DNA of 64,000 nucleotides, taken from assembly GCA_029844215.1 (NCBI GenBank), contig JAQGDG010000048.1:806001-870000 (forward strand). The letters run 5' to 3'. Below are positions 30,909 to 41,716 of the stretch, in pieces; position 1 is the first letter of the stretch, and each line of letters starts with the position of its first letter. Position numbers and translations under genes: made by a program. The notes under the pieces were generated by a model that ran no database searches, was not told where the DNA came from, and saw only the letters and a program-made list of their open reading frames with translations. This DNA is from Przewalskia tangutica (lineage: Eukaryota; Streptophyta; Magnoliopsida; Solanales; Solanaceae).

Positions 30909-33432
30909 TGTTATACCCCGTATTTCCAGAGTATGTACGTAAGGACGTACGTACAAGAGTTTAGCCTTAAGATAGGCACTTTGGGCGAAATTTGTGCACA
31001 ACCTACGAAACGAATGGTTTTCCGACGAAACGTTTTCCAAAACTTGCGTAGGGTAAATTACGGCTATGTCATTTATAATTTTTGCGGATTTTTCCGAGAG
31101 ATGAAATATTTTGGACCAACGAGAGGGTGACACTTGTCACCCTCAAGTGGACGGTAAAGTGGGCGTCCCCTTGGACGATGGGCATGATTTTGTGGCTTGT
31201 TTTGTGGCCTAAAACTTGGGTCAATGTTTTGTGAGGGATTTGTGGAGTAGGATAGGGTGCACTTGTGCAAATCTCCACCATACACTTGCCTACCACTTGG
31301 CTTCATCTTGGCCATTGGTTGGCCTATAAATACCCCCCTAACTTGAAGGTTTTCTTCATCCACAAATTGTCTTCCAAGTCTCAAAATTCCCTCCCCTCTC
31401 TTGTAGTGTTTCGTCCAAACACCCTCTCCCCCTCTAGCCTAGTGGCTTCTGCCGAGAGCCCCCCCCCCCTTGGTAGAAAGTTGTCTTCCAAGTATTGTTA
31501 CTATTCCCAAATACTTTAGCCTATACCTTGTTGTATTTCCAAAGTCACCTCTATACTAAAAGCCTAGAAATACTACCTTATCTCCATTTGTCACTAAACG
31601 AAACCCTAAGAGAAACTTCATTGTTGGTTGAAGTAGAAAGTAGAAGTTTTGTAGAAACTTCTAAGGGTTTCTTGGAGCGGATTGGAGCATACAGATTAGG
31701 AGCTAAACCTTGCTCAGGATCGACATTTAACTTGGATAATTTTGGGCTTATCGAGGTAAATACTCTTGTCCTTCTATTGTAATTGGATATTACATATAAG
31801 AATAGTTAAGACTTGAGTATAAGATATAGAAGGATATTAAAGAATAGAATTGAGCTGTAATCACAGTAGAAGGGTATAACAGAAGAAGAATTGAACTGTA
31901 CTTACATAGGACGGTATTTACAGTAGACTTGTGTAACTTGACGGGTAGGGAAGTGCTGCCCAATTTTCTGTAGAATAAAGAACCCTCTGCTTAGAATAGT
32001 CTACAGAGTAGTCTAGACATTGATAGATGTATCTGACTATTATAGGTTGATTCTCTGCGCGCGACATATTCGACTTGGCAGATGGATTTCGCTGAGAAGG
32101 TTTGTGATTCTTCCTATCCTCTAGAGCATGATATTTTAAAGTATATATATAGTACGGTAGACGTACGTGTGTTAACTGAACATGGTTTTACTTGACGTCT
32201 TTTGACTTGAGTCTAAATAACAAGAATCTTGAAGTATTTCAAAAGAATTATGAATCATTTTTGAAAGAAGAGTAATACTTGGTTTTTAAACAAAAGCTTA
32301 AGAGTTATACTAGCTTTATGGGAAGTTAGGTATAACGACTTTAGAAAGAGAAAAGGAACAGTTTACTTATGTGTTTATGAAAGACTTGTATTTATTTCTG
32401 GAAAGTATAATAAGATGGTTTTATGAGTAGACATATTATGATGCTATGTGTGTTAGTGTCTTGTAACGTTTGTATAAGAGGGTATTCTTGTTGTGCTTAT
32501 GTTGCTTAAGCTGTTATGTTAGTATTATATCATTCACCTCTTGACATGATACCGGAGGTTAAGCTGCCCTCCGATGCGGGGTAGACTCAGGCGGTCTGGG
32601 ACCATGATTCGAGAATACCTCATGCGGGTCCAGGGGACCTATGCGGAGCTACGAGAGTTCCAGGTTAGTGTGCGGTCCTTGTGGCCATGCGGTCTATGTG
32701 GCCATGCGGACTACGAGTCCAGGACGATGCCGAGGAGTAGCTACCCTCGATGCGGGGAATACCTCATGCGGGCCTACGTGAGTGGCCTATGCGGACTGCG
32801 GGAGTCCAGGATTAGGCATGCTTAATGATACTATGGGCGATTGGCCTTGCTTCGATCATTCGCAGCCTAGAAAGAGACCTGTTACAGTTTAACTCTTATT
32901 GCTCGAGTTGTGATGTGGAACTATGTGCGGGTACCTGGTTTGGTTTGTACATATTTGTAAAAGTGGTTTTAAAATGATATGATTTCATTTAAGTACTTTC
33001 TGATTTCACATACTTGGTACCTGTTATCGACTTCCTTGAAGGCGTTCATGCCGCAGGTAAAGGGAATCAGGTAGCGGATCCTCGGTCTTAGGATCTTTTC
33101 TTTGGTGTCAGGAGCTCCATCTTCTCCGGAGGCTCGACTTTTGGGTATGATCTCCCTGTTGTTGTAGATAGTTTTGTACATTCAGGGTATGGCGGGCCCT
33201 GTCCGCCATAGTTGTTTACTTCCAGAAGTGCAGTAGTCTATTATGCAGTTGGGATGTAATCGCGATTTTGGTTTATATATATATATGCCGAAAGGCGACT
33301 TTTCTCAGGAACTGTGTCTTAATTTACATTTGTTTCATGTCTTGTTTTTATATTCCGCTGATTACTCTGATGTATGACTACTTGGGTGCCCGGGTAAGGC
33401 ACTAGTCACGGGCCCTGGAACGGGTCGTGACA
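30909..33432 (+). mobile_element. Element D 3' LTR
   Basis: It runs from TGTTATACCCCGTATTTCC to ...GGGTCGTGACA and matches the 5' LTR closely. It carries a promoter at 31123-31334, the GNRA mini-hairpin at 33287-33296 and a shortened GC hairpin near 33189. The sequence here is somewhat better preserved than the 5' copy in the GC-rich 32570-32830 part. Confidence 0.92.
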
Positions 33433-33437
33433 GTGTA

Positions 33438-34080
33438 CCCATGTGATTAGGCGATGTATATGAGACTGGTAAGGTCTTCAGTGTCGTCATGCCATAGGTT
33501 ACAATTTTAGGTAACCGTGGGAAAAATATTATGATGAGGTAATTAAGGACGACATTAGGGAATGGTCAAGGACGTGTCGTAAGGATACGAATGCTGGTAA
33601 TAAGCATAAATGTTAACGTGTGACCAAGGACAAGAATGAAATTTTTCAATTTAATAAATTAGTAAAATGAAGGGTGGCAAGCCTGTAATGATGGGAAAGA
33701 TAGTATGAATACAGGGAGATAAGAGACCCCATGACAACTTGAAATGGAAAATAAAGGTAAGACGAGTAGACACTCGAACGCTGAGAGACAGAATCGTGAC
33801 AAAAGTGAGAAATCTTGGCAAGCCATTGGATTATGTATGACCATGAATTGAGGTTGAACGCCGGATTGTAAGCTCTATGAGCTGGGGAGAATAATAGGAT
33901 TGCTACTTAATGGGATCAAGGAAATCTCCCCCTAAATTGTGATTGGCAGGAAGTCTTGGCCATGAGACAAGCGACGAAATTGAATTTGATTATAGTGACC
34001 AAGTTGGATGTTACAACACCCAGGAAGGGAAGCAGGAACCATAATTGAGATTTTGGTTGTACCCGAATATTTCGGAAGTA
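33438..34080 (+). other. Element B internal, non-pol module (second part)
   Basis: No coding frame is supported. The stretch near 33975-34025 (TTGAATTTGATTATAGTGAC, then CAAGTTGGATG) resembles E's module on the minus strand at about 48765-48735. RT motifs such as KIDLRSGYH or FIDD are absent, so B has lost RT. Confidence 0.45.
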
Positions 34081-34243
34081 TGAGAAAGGCTTCCAGTTAT
34101 TGGAAGATGAGCTGACTACGACAATTGTACTAACCCCTCCTGAGGGACTTGAGGGTTAGGTGATTATTGTAACACTTTGAGTGTTGGCTGGGTTGTGTGC
34201 GGATGCAACACGATAAGGTTACAACCTATAATTCCCAGCAGCT
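34081..34243 (+). pseudogene. RNase H fragment of element B
   Basis: The frame reads EKGFQLLEDELTTT, as in A (EKGFQLLKEKLTTAP). Frameshifted remnants of the LGCVLMQHDKV block follow. It ends near CCCAGCAGCTGTGGGAG, where the RNase H phrase (SRQLW in A) runs directly into the integrase core phrase WEV. Confidence 0.6.
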
Positions 34244-34767
34244 GTGGGAGGTGTTTGATATGGATTTTGTTATAGGGTTGCATCGTACTCAGAAGTAGTG
34301 CGACTCCTTATGGGTCATACTAGACAGGCCGACGATGGTCAACCCATTTTTCTTCCAGTATGGACTTTTTACTTGGCTGGGGGTTATGCGAGATTATATA
34401 TCAGGAAGATTATGAGACTGCACGAGGTTCCTACATTTATTTATGACAGACAGATGAGCCCAGTTTACGGCTGACTTCTGGAAGATTTTCCAGAAGGGGT
34501 TAGGGACACAGGTGAGTCTCGGTGTTGCATTTCCCCCTCAGACCGACGGACAGGCAGGGCATGTTATCCATACACTAGAGGTTAGGATGGAGGTCCTGTG
34601 TTATTGTTTTCAGGGGTAGCTGGGAGGGTCTTTAGCCTCTTGTTGAGTTTACGTATTATAACAGCTACCATTTTAGTATTCGGAAGGCGCCTTATGAGGT
34701 CGGGTATGGGCGGAAGTGTCGGTCACCGATCGGTTGATTCGATGTTGGCGAGGTTCAGTTTCCAGAC
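34244..34767 (+). pseudogene. Integrase core of element B, no zinc finger
   Basis: It starts at DMDFVIGLHRTQK (first catalytic Asp near 34263). The HHCC zinc finger is missing because of the deletion at 34243. FPPQTDGQAGHVIHTLE occurs at 34530-34580, where A has QTDGQAERT: the catalytic Glu codon is GGG (Gly) at 34557-34559. Several stops are present. Confidence 0.75.
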
Positions 34768-35335
34768 TTGATTCAGCAGGCTGTGGATAAGGTGAAGCTT
34801 ATCCAGGAAAGGTTATTAGCAGCTCAGAGTCGACAGAAGTCGTATGCAGATAATCGACGTCGACACTTGGAGTTTCAGGTAGACGGTTGGGTCTTCTTGA
34901 AGGTATCACGCGTGAAGGGTGTGATGAGATCTGGAATGAAGGAGAAACTTAGCCCAAGGTACATTGAGCCTTACCAGATCGTCCGTAGAGTAAGCCATGT
35001 GGCCTATGAGTTAGAGCTGCCGTCCGACGGAGGCAGTACATCCGTTCTTCCATGTTTCTATGTTACGAAAGTGTATCGGAGATCCATCCAGAGTTTTCCC
35101 AGTTAGTGATGTCCGGGTGACAGAGGGATTATCATATGAGGAGAGTCCTATAGAGATACATGATCGCCAGGTCAGACGACTACGGACTAAACACGTGGCT
35201 TCCGTCAAGGTCTTGTGGCGGAAGGATAATAGAGAGGCGATGGCTAGGGAGACAGAGAATGACATGATACAGAAGTATCCTCACTTATATTCCCTATACC
35301 TCCAGGTAATCCATTCTCCCTACTTTTCGATTTGA
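34768..35335 (+). pseudogene. Integrase C-terminus of B: GPY/F and chromodomain-like tail
   Basis: Two overlapping frames (34768-35106 and 35060-35335) split by one frameshift. The first has the QAVDKVKLIQERLLAAQSRQ helix and KLSPRYIEPYQIVRRV. The second has KCIGDPSRVFPVSDV, then HDRQVRRLRTKHVASVKVLW and the tail end. The order and spacing match A and D. Confidence 0.8.
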
Positions 35336-35447
35336 TTGACATTTTTGCATAAGTGTTATATTGTGGCCATGTGTGGCATATTTGATTGGTGATTGGGTAT
35401 AGTTAAAGGGGACTATGCCGATATCGGTTTAGATGGAACTTTGTAAG

Positions 35448-35482
35448 AACATTCGGGACGAATGTTTCTAAGAGGGGGAGGA
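35448..35482 (+). other. Dyad and polypurine tract of B
   Basis: AACATTCG (35448-35455), GGA, CGAATGTT (35459-35466), then the purine tract AGAGGGGGAGGA ending at 35482, followed by the LTR start TGTTACACCCCGTAG at 35483. Confidence 0.75.
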
Positions 35483-37903
35483 TGTTACACCCCGTAGTTC
35501 CAGGACACGTGTAAGAGAATGAACGTGAGAAGATACGATATTAAGTTTGAACGAATGAAAGAAAGGAGCTAAAGTTGCTAGGATCGACTTTAGATTTTGG
35601 ATTATAGTTGGGCTTAACAAGGTATTAATCTTCGTCTTACTTATGTAGTTATGTGTATAATTGATTAATGATGGGATTAATTAATTATTAAGAGGGAGAG
35701 GAGTTGTGCACGTGTAATGTGCAAGTGAAGTCTCCTAAATGACTTAGTAAATGCAATTTGGGTGGATGACCATTAAGTATTTCTACTACTTTCCATTAAT
35801 AAGAATATGTACTAACATTAGGGGTGTGTGGCAGACATCATGATTATAGGTCATCATGAGACCATTTCTTTTGGGAGATTATATATTAGCCTTGGAAGTT
35901 ATTTGGGACATTCAGCAAACGCCCGAGCACTTCTCCAATATCTTATTTCAAAAACTTTCAAACCTTTTCTTTTGTAATGAAAAAGAGACCAGCCATTTTA
36001 TTTTATATTAGGAAACATACGAACAGTAGCCACTTCGTAAAATTTCAATTAGAAGCATTTCTTGATTTGGAAAAGGAAAGAGTAAGTACGAAGCAGTCGT
36101 AGCACTGTAATACGAGTGCAACAACGTTGATTAAAGTTTCAGTTTTAAGCTCAATTTCGAGTTATTAAGCTTGGATTTGAGGTATGTGGAACTTTCCTAT
36201 CTATTGAGCATGAATAGTGGTAAATATATAGTACGGTTGACGTACGAGATTTTTGACGAATCTAGTCCATTTGATATCCTTGACTTATCTTAAGAATGTT
36301 CAAGTTGGTTGAGTTAGGGAAGTAACTCACTTTTCTAAAAATATTAAGGATATCTTAGTTTCTAAAAGTTAAGAGACTTTAAGTATTTTAAAAGTATATG
36401 ATACTTGTTTTGTTTGGAAAGTTTAAGTCTCTTGGTTATAAAGAAGAATGTAAGTATCGAAAGTATAAAGCTAGTATAACGGCTTTATGAGAAGTTGGTT
36501 ATAATAGCTTTATGGAAAGTTAAAGAGTGGATTACTCTAAAGTAATGTAAGTAATAATAAATGACTTGAGATAATGAAAGACAAATTGATTTGAAGGCAT
36601 CAATTGCTTAAGTTTTTAAAAGAAAGAAGTCACTGGATTTAGAAGCCTAAATGTATTTCTAAAAGGTATTGTGACTTGTCTTAAAAAGCAGATATGACTT
36701 GATACTACGATTGATAGTATCTTGGAAGTTTTACATGAAAGAGAGTCATTTTAAAAGAGTAGAAGTACGTAGTACTTTGGGATAAATTCCCGGATTTGTA
36801 TAATGACATGTTAGTGCCTTAAGTAAACTAAAATGAGAGTGTTTATGAACAAAGCTAATAAGAAGTTAGGGGATTTCTTAACTTGCTTGTGTTATGTATG
36901 ATAAGCCGGTAGTGCTTGTGTTATGTATGATAAGCTGGTAGTGCTTATGTTATGTATGATAAGCCGGTAGTGCTTATGTTATGTATGATAGCCGGTTGTG
37001 CTAGGGTTTTATATATATTGTTCATTACGGGGTCATTCCCCGAGTTTGTGGCATTTGCATATTCCGTGGATTTGCTACCCATGATGCTAGAAATACCTCA
37101 TGCGAGTCCGTAGGGCTTATGCGGGTGAAATAGTCCTATGCGGGGCGGACCAGTCCTATGCGAGGAATACCTCATGTGGGTCCACACGATCTATGCGGGC
37201 GGATACAGTCTATGCGAGGAATACCTCATGCAGGTCCACACGACCTATGCGGGTGAAATAGTCCCAGGAGTAGGATTGCTTAATGATACTACGGGCGGGT
37301 GACCCTACTTTGATCATGAGCCTCCTATTTTTATGCAGTAAAGTTTATACTTGGTTACTCTCATTGTTAGTAAGGCACAGTGTACTGTAATTTGATTACC
37401 ATACTGTCTCCAACTTTATTTTAGACTTATGATTCATTACAATACTTTCAGTTTCACAAATTTGGTACATGTTGTACTGACCTCCTTCGGGGGGCTGCGT
37501 TCATGCCGCAGGTAGAGTATACAGGTTGCTGATCCTCACTCTTAGGGTTACTGTTTAGCTGTTGGGAAGCTCTATTACTCCGGAGGTTTATCCCTTGGTT
37601 CAGATAACTGGTATGGTCGGTTGTTGTACATTCAGGGGTATGGCGGGGCCCTGTCCCGTCACAATTGTTATTCCTAGAGGTCTGTAGTCATGTCTTGTGG
37701 ATTGGGTTGTAAAGAAAAAGAATTCTAACTGATGTTTTGGGTTATGTATATTTTACGGAAGGTGGCCTTATCGGCTAGCCTGTTTATTTTTATTGTCTAA
37801 AATTTTTATGAGCTGTGTATATTACCCTGTTATTCTCTGATGTTTACCTACAAGGGGTGCCCAGGTAGGGAACCAGTCGCGGGCCCGGGGTTGGGTCGTG
37901 ATA
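35483..37903 (+). mobile_element. Element B 3' LTR, promoter region deleted
   Basis: It starts TGTTACACCCCGTAGTTCC and ends TTGGGTCGTGATA at 37903. Near 35565 the sequence jumps from the first ~90 bp straight to AGGAGCTAAAGTTGCTAGG, a phrase that follows the TATA box by 300 bp or more in the other LTRs. The G-box palindrome and TATA box are therefore missing. The rest is normal, including twin MYB-like motifs near 36475-36515. Confidence 0.8.
36885..37005 (+). repeat. Four-copy ~29-bp tandem repeat in B 3' LTR
   Basis: Units of CTTGTGTTATGTATGATAAG followed by CCGGTAGTG; the fourth unit is shortened. A second set of repeats around ATGCGAGGAATACCTCATG lies at 37080-37265. Confidence 0.85.
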
Positions 37904-38219
37904 TTCGGGTTCCCATAGGAACCAGAGTTCTAGTCAGATGAGGCCACCTATACCTCTGTGTGGTCGATGTGGTGATTTCCATCGTGGGGGGTGTCGTGTT
38001 CCTCCAGGAGCTTGTTACTCTTGTGGCCAGCAGGGCCATTTGAAGAGAGATTGTCCGACCAGAGACAGCATGGGTGGTATGGTTCAGCGAGATCGATTCT
38101 TTGGGTCTTCCTCTTTACGTGGTTATGCGCCCGAGGCGTGGTGTTCACGGACGGCAGCCGCGGCAGGTCGTGGTGGTGGTTCGATTCTAGCGGTCCACGT
38201 AACCGCATTTATTCCTTAG
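37904..38219 (+). pseudogene. gag: gag C-terminus (nucleocapsid) of element A
   Basis: The open frame reads SGSHRNQSSSQMRPPIPLCG, then a Cys/His segment (CGRCGDFHRGGC) and the zinc knuckle CYSCGQQGHLKRDC (C-X2-C-X4-H-X4-C, about 38012-38053). A Gly/Ser-rich linker follows to 38219. The N-terminal capsid lies on the far side of B, outside the window. The nucleocapsid binds genomic RNA. Confidence 0.85.
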
Positions 38220-38224
38220 CCACC

Positions 38225-38575
38225 GCCAGATCGTGAGGCTTCCACGACGTCCGCAGTACATTATTGATTTCATGCTGTGACGTATATGCGTTGATAGATC
38301 CAGGTTCTACCTTGTCCTATGTGTCCCCTCTTATTGCTGGTAGAATCGGGATAGAGCCGGTGTCGATTGAACCTTTTGAGGTAGCTACGCCAGTGGGTAA
38401 TTCAGTGTTAGCTGAGCGGGTGTACAGGGGTTGTCTGGTGTTTATTTACAGTCGTCAGACCCTAGCAGACTTGATAGAGTTAGAGATGACAGATTTTGAT
38501 GTCATTATGGGTATGGACTGGTTGGCTTCTTGCTATGCCAACGTTGACTGTAGAGACAGTTTGGTCCGGTTCTAG
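38225..38575 (+). pseudogene. Protease of element A
   Basis: The aspartic protease active site appears as ALIDPGSTLSYVSP (about 38289-38330), in which DPG replaces the usual D-[ST]-G. PFEVATPVG and the terminal block FDVIMGMDWLASCYANVD follow. The frame ends at a TAG (38573-38575) where a Gln codon is likely. It processes the gag-pol polyprotein. Confidence 0.8.
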
Positions 38576-39585
38576 TTTCCTGGCGAGCCAGTCATCTAGT
38601 GGAAGAGCAACACAGCGTCGTCGAGGGGTAGGTTTATTTCTTACCTCAAGGCCAGGAAGATGGTGCAGAAAGGGTACATTTATCATTTGGTTCGGGTATT
38701 CAATACAGAGGCTGAGGTTCCAAATCTTGATCGGTGCAGTGGTTAGGAGTTTCGGATGTGTTCCCGCACGATCTTCCGTATCCTCCCGAGGAGATTGAGT
38801 TTTGTATTGATACGTTGCGGACACTCGACCTATATCTATTCCGCCATACGAGGATGCTTTCTTTGAGTTGAGGAAGCGAAGGACCGGTGAAAGATTTGCT
38901 GGAAAAAGGTTTTATCAGGCCTAGTGTTTCTCCCTAGGGAGCGCCAGTTTTGTTTGTGAAGAAGAAGGATGGGACGCTGCGTATGTGTGTTGATTACAGG
39001 CAGTTGAATAAGGTAACCATCAAGAATAGATACCCCCTCCCCAGGATTGATGATTTGTTTGACCAGTTGCAGGGTGCGAGGTGTTTCTCCAAGATAGACC
39101 TGCGGTCTGGTTATCATCAGGTGCGAGTTCGAGAGGCATATATCCCAAAGACTGCATTCAGGACCCGGTATGGGCACTATGAGTTCAGGGTTATGTCTTT
39201 CGGTTTGACCAACGCTCAACGTATTTATGGATCGATGAACCGTGTTCAAGCCATTTTGGATACTTTTGTTATAGTATTCATTGATGACATCCTGGTTTAT
39301 TCGCGTCTGAGCGAGAGCATGCAGATCGGCGAGGCGGTGCTTGGGTCCTCCGAGCCGGCGATTGTTCGCCAAGTTCTCCGTGTGAGTTTTGGTTGGCCTC
39401 GGTGGCATTTAGGGCACATTATCAATGATGGTGTTCGGTGGATACGACAAAGATTGGCGATCAAGTCTTGGCGAGACCTACTACTCGGCCGAGGTGCGCG
39501 ATTTCTTAGAAATTGGCAGGTTATTATCGTAGATTTGTGGAGCAGTTTGCTTCGATATTAGCACCGTTGACTAGGCTGACTCAGA
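38576..39585 (+). pseudogene. Reverse transcriptase of element A, frameshifted
   Basis: A linker RFISYLKARKMVQKG (38630-38675) precedes RT. From 38950 a clean frame carries FVKKKDGTLRMCVDYRQLNK, PLPRIDDLFDQLQ, KIDLRSGYHQVRV (first Asp) and FIDDILVYS (Asp pair at 39283-39288). Short losses near 39220 and after 39310 break the frame; there GAGCAGGAG-type sequence reads GAGCGAGAG. It copies element RNA into DNA. Confidence 0.88.
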
Positions 39586-40060
39586 AGGCAGCTAAGTTTC
39601 AGTGGACATAGGCTTGCGAGAAGGGCTTCCAGTTACTGAAGGAAAAGTTGACGACGGCTCCAGTTCTTACTCTTCGGCGGGTTAGGCAGTACGTGATTTA
39701 TTGTGATGCCTCGGGTATCGGGCTAGGGTGTGTTTTGATGCAGCACGACAAGGTTATAGCCTATTCTTCCCGGTAGTTATGGAAGCATGAGAGAAATTAC
39801 CCTACCCACGACTTAGAGTTGGCCGCAGTTATTCATACCTTGATGATTTGGAGACATTATTTATATGGGGTTCATGTGGACATTTATACAGACCACAAGA
39901 GCCTCCAGTATATCTTCAAGTAGAGGGAGCTGAACTTGCGACAAAGACGGTGGTTAGAGTTGTTGAAAGATTATGATGTTGATATTCTATACCACCCGGG
40001 GATAGCCAATGTGGTTGCAGATTCCTTGAGTCGTAGATCGATGGGAGTCCGGCGGAGGTA
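39586..40060 (+). pseudogene. RNase H of element A
   Basis: The frame contains EKGFQLLKEKLTTAPVLTL, VIYCDASGIGLGCVLMQ (first Asp), the block RNYPTHDLELAAVIHTL, and DIYTDHKSLQYIF with the catalytic Asp retained. It ends at YHPGIANVVADSLSRRSMG. Stops at 39609, 39774 and 39921 are all TAG; the last two replace Gln in SRQLWKHE and FKQREL. RNase H degrades the RNA strand during reverse transcription. Confidence 0.85.
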
Positions 40061-41110
40061 TAGCAGAGACGGGATACGGTCGTCGGATCCATCGCCCAGC
40101 GAGCCTTGGGGTTCGGTTGATCGATCCGATGATAGTGGTGCGGGTTCGTGAGGTTGCGAGTCTTCCATCGTTGATGAGGTGAATAGGCGGCGATGTGAGG
40201 ACCCGATGTTGGTGCGGTATCGAGATCGCGACTCTTCGGATGAGAAGAGTCTATTCGAGTAGCGCTGATGGGTGCTAAGATTTGAGGGCCGGTTGTGTGT
40301 TCCCGATGTGACAGGACTTCGTCAGCAGATTCTGGGGGAGGTACACAGTGCTCGTTATTCTATTCATCCGGGGTCGACTAAGATGTACCATGACCTCAGA
40401 TGTTTGTATTGGTGGGATGGCCTGAAGAGGGACGTGGCAGGTTTTGTCGCATAATGTCCTAATTGCCAGTAGGTCAAGGTTGAGCACCAGAGGCCTAGTG
40501 GGCTATTGCAGGCTATTGATATTCCGACATGGAAGTGGGAGGTGATCAACATGGACTTTGTTACAGGGTTACCTCGTACTCAGAGGAAGTATGACTCCAT
40601 CTGGGTTATTGTTGATGATCGACGAATCAGCCCACTTCCGATCGGGGCAGCGTTTTGGTGAGACTATGCCGATTATACATCGAGAGATTGTGAGATCGCA
40701 CGAGTCCCTATATCGATTATATCGGATAGAGAGCCCGGTTCTGGCTAACTTCGGAGGTCTTTCCGAAGGGATTAGGGACACGTGAGTCTCGATCTGACGT
40801 TTCATCCTCAGACTGACGGACAGGCAGAGCGTACTATCCAGACACTTGAGGATATGCTGCGAGCCTGTGTGATTGATTTCAAGGGTAGCTGGGAGGATCA
40901 TTTGCCTCTTGTGAAGTTTGCTTATAACAACAACTACCATTCTAGTATACAGATGGCGCCATATGAGGCTTTGTATGGGCGTAAATGTAGGTCGCCGATT
41001 GGTTGGTTCGACGTGGGCGAGGTGCAGTTGGTTGGCCCAGACTTGGTTCAGCAGGATGTGGATAAGGTGAAGCTTATCCAGAGAGAAGCTGATAGCGGCT
41101 AGTCGTAAGT
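40061..41110 (+). pseudogene. Integrase of element A (zinc finger and catalytic core)
   Basis: Linker remnants are followed by the HHCC finger (HSARYSIHPGSTKMYHDL near 40345-40400, CPNCQ near 40455-40470) with stops at 40451 (TAA) and 40470 (TAG for Gln; D keeps CAG here). The core has WEVINMDFVTGL (first Asp near 40556) and DLTFHPQTDGQAERTIQTLE with the catalytic Glu at 40827-40829. NNYHSSIQMAPYEALYGRKC and PIGWFDVGE follow. Confidence 0.88.
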
Positions 41111-41675
41111 CTTATGCAGACAATCAGCGTCGACATTTGGAGTTTCAGGTAGACGATTGGGTCTTCTTGAAGGTGTCACCCATGAAGGGTGTGATGAGAT
41201 CAGAAAGAAGGGGAAACTCAGCCCAAGGTACATTTGGCCCTACCAAATCATCCGTAGAGTAGGCAAGGTTTCTTATGAGTTGGATCTGCCATCAGAGTTA
41301 GAGGCGGTACATCCGGTCTTCCATGTTTCTATGTTGCGGAAGTGTATCGGAGATCCATCTAGAGTTTTCCCATCTAGTGAGGTCCAGGTGATAGAGGGGT
41401 TATCGTATGAGGAGAGTCCCATAGCGATACTCCATCGCCAGGTCAGGCGACTGCGGACTAAGGATGTGGCTTTCGTCAAATTCTTGTGGCGGAATGATAA
41501 CAGGGAAGAGATGACTTGGGAAGCAGAGGAGGACATGTTGAGGAAGTATCCTCACTCATTCCCTATACCTTCAGGTAATTCATTTTCCCTTACTTGTCAA
41601 GTTTTAATTGAAGTATTTTTGCTTAAAGTGCTATTATGTGGCATGTGTGACATTATTGGTATGTCGGGGTTGTAA
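41111..41675 (+). pseudogene. Integrase C-terminus of A: GPY/F and chromodomain-like tail
   Basis: A clean frame with KLSPRYIWPYQIIRRVGKV and EAVHPVFHVSMLRKC (GPY/F module), then EESPIAILHRQVRRLRTKDV, FVKFLWRNDNREEMTWEAEE and the final RKYPHSFP. This layout is typical of plant Tekay/Del chromoviruses. The annotated ATG is internal to pol. Confidence 0.88.
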
Positions 41676-41716
41676 AAGGGAAACTATGTCGTTAATTATA
41701 AGTTTGACTCCGAACG

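Larger units (their letters stand above)
17493..33432 (+). mobile_element. Element D: Tekay/Del-like Ty3/gypsy retrotransposon, complete ends, decayed genes
   Basis: Two highly similar LTRs (17493-19974 and 30909-33432) flank a primer binding site, leader hairpin, gag, protease, RT, RNase H, integrase, chromodomain-like tail and polypurine tract, in that order. A perfect GTGTA target duplication encloses it. The span is 15.9 kb because LTR J (6.05 kb) is inserted at the end of RNase H. No frame is intact. The well-preserved LTR pair and ends suggest a fairly recent insertion. Confidence 0.92.
11626..37903 (+). mobile_element. Element B: plus-strand LTR retrotransposon with multiple insertions
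   Basis: The 3' part of its 5' LTR (11626-12052) is nearly identical to the end of a downstream LTR (about 37479-37901), which marks them as the LTR pair of one element. Between them are the primer binding site, leader, gag start, a non-pol module, a protease fragment, solo LTR L, element D, more module sequence, an RNase H fragment, integrase and a chromodomain-like tail. B sits in the gag of element A. The 3' terminus reads TGATA in place of TGACA. The start of B is outside the window. Confidence 0.8.

Noticed and set aside
37938..41675. Treating the gag, RT and integrase frames as separate host genes
   Set aside because: All frames fall in order within one element between B and the 3' LTR, and every listed ATG is internal to a polyprotein.
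41676..41716. An env-like gene between integrase and the polypurine tract
   Set aside because: Only short non-coding sequence lies there in A and D. No long frame, signal peptide or membrane segment is visible.
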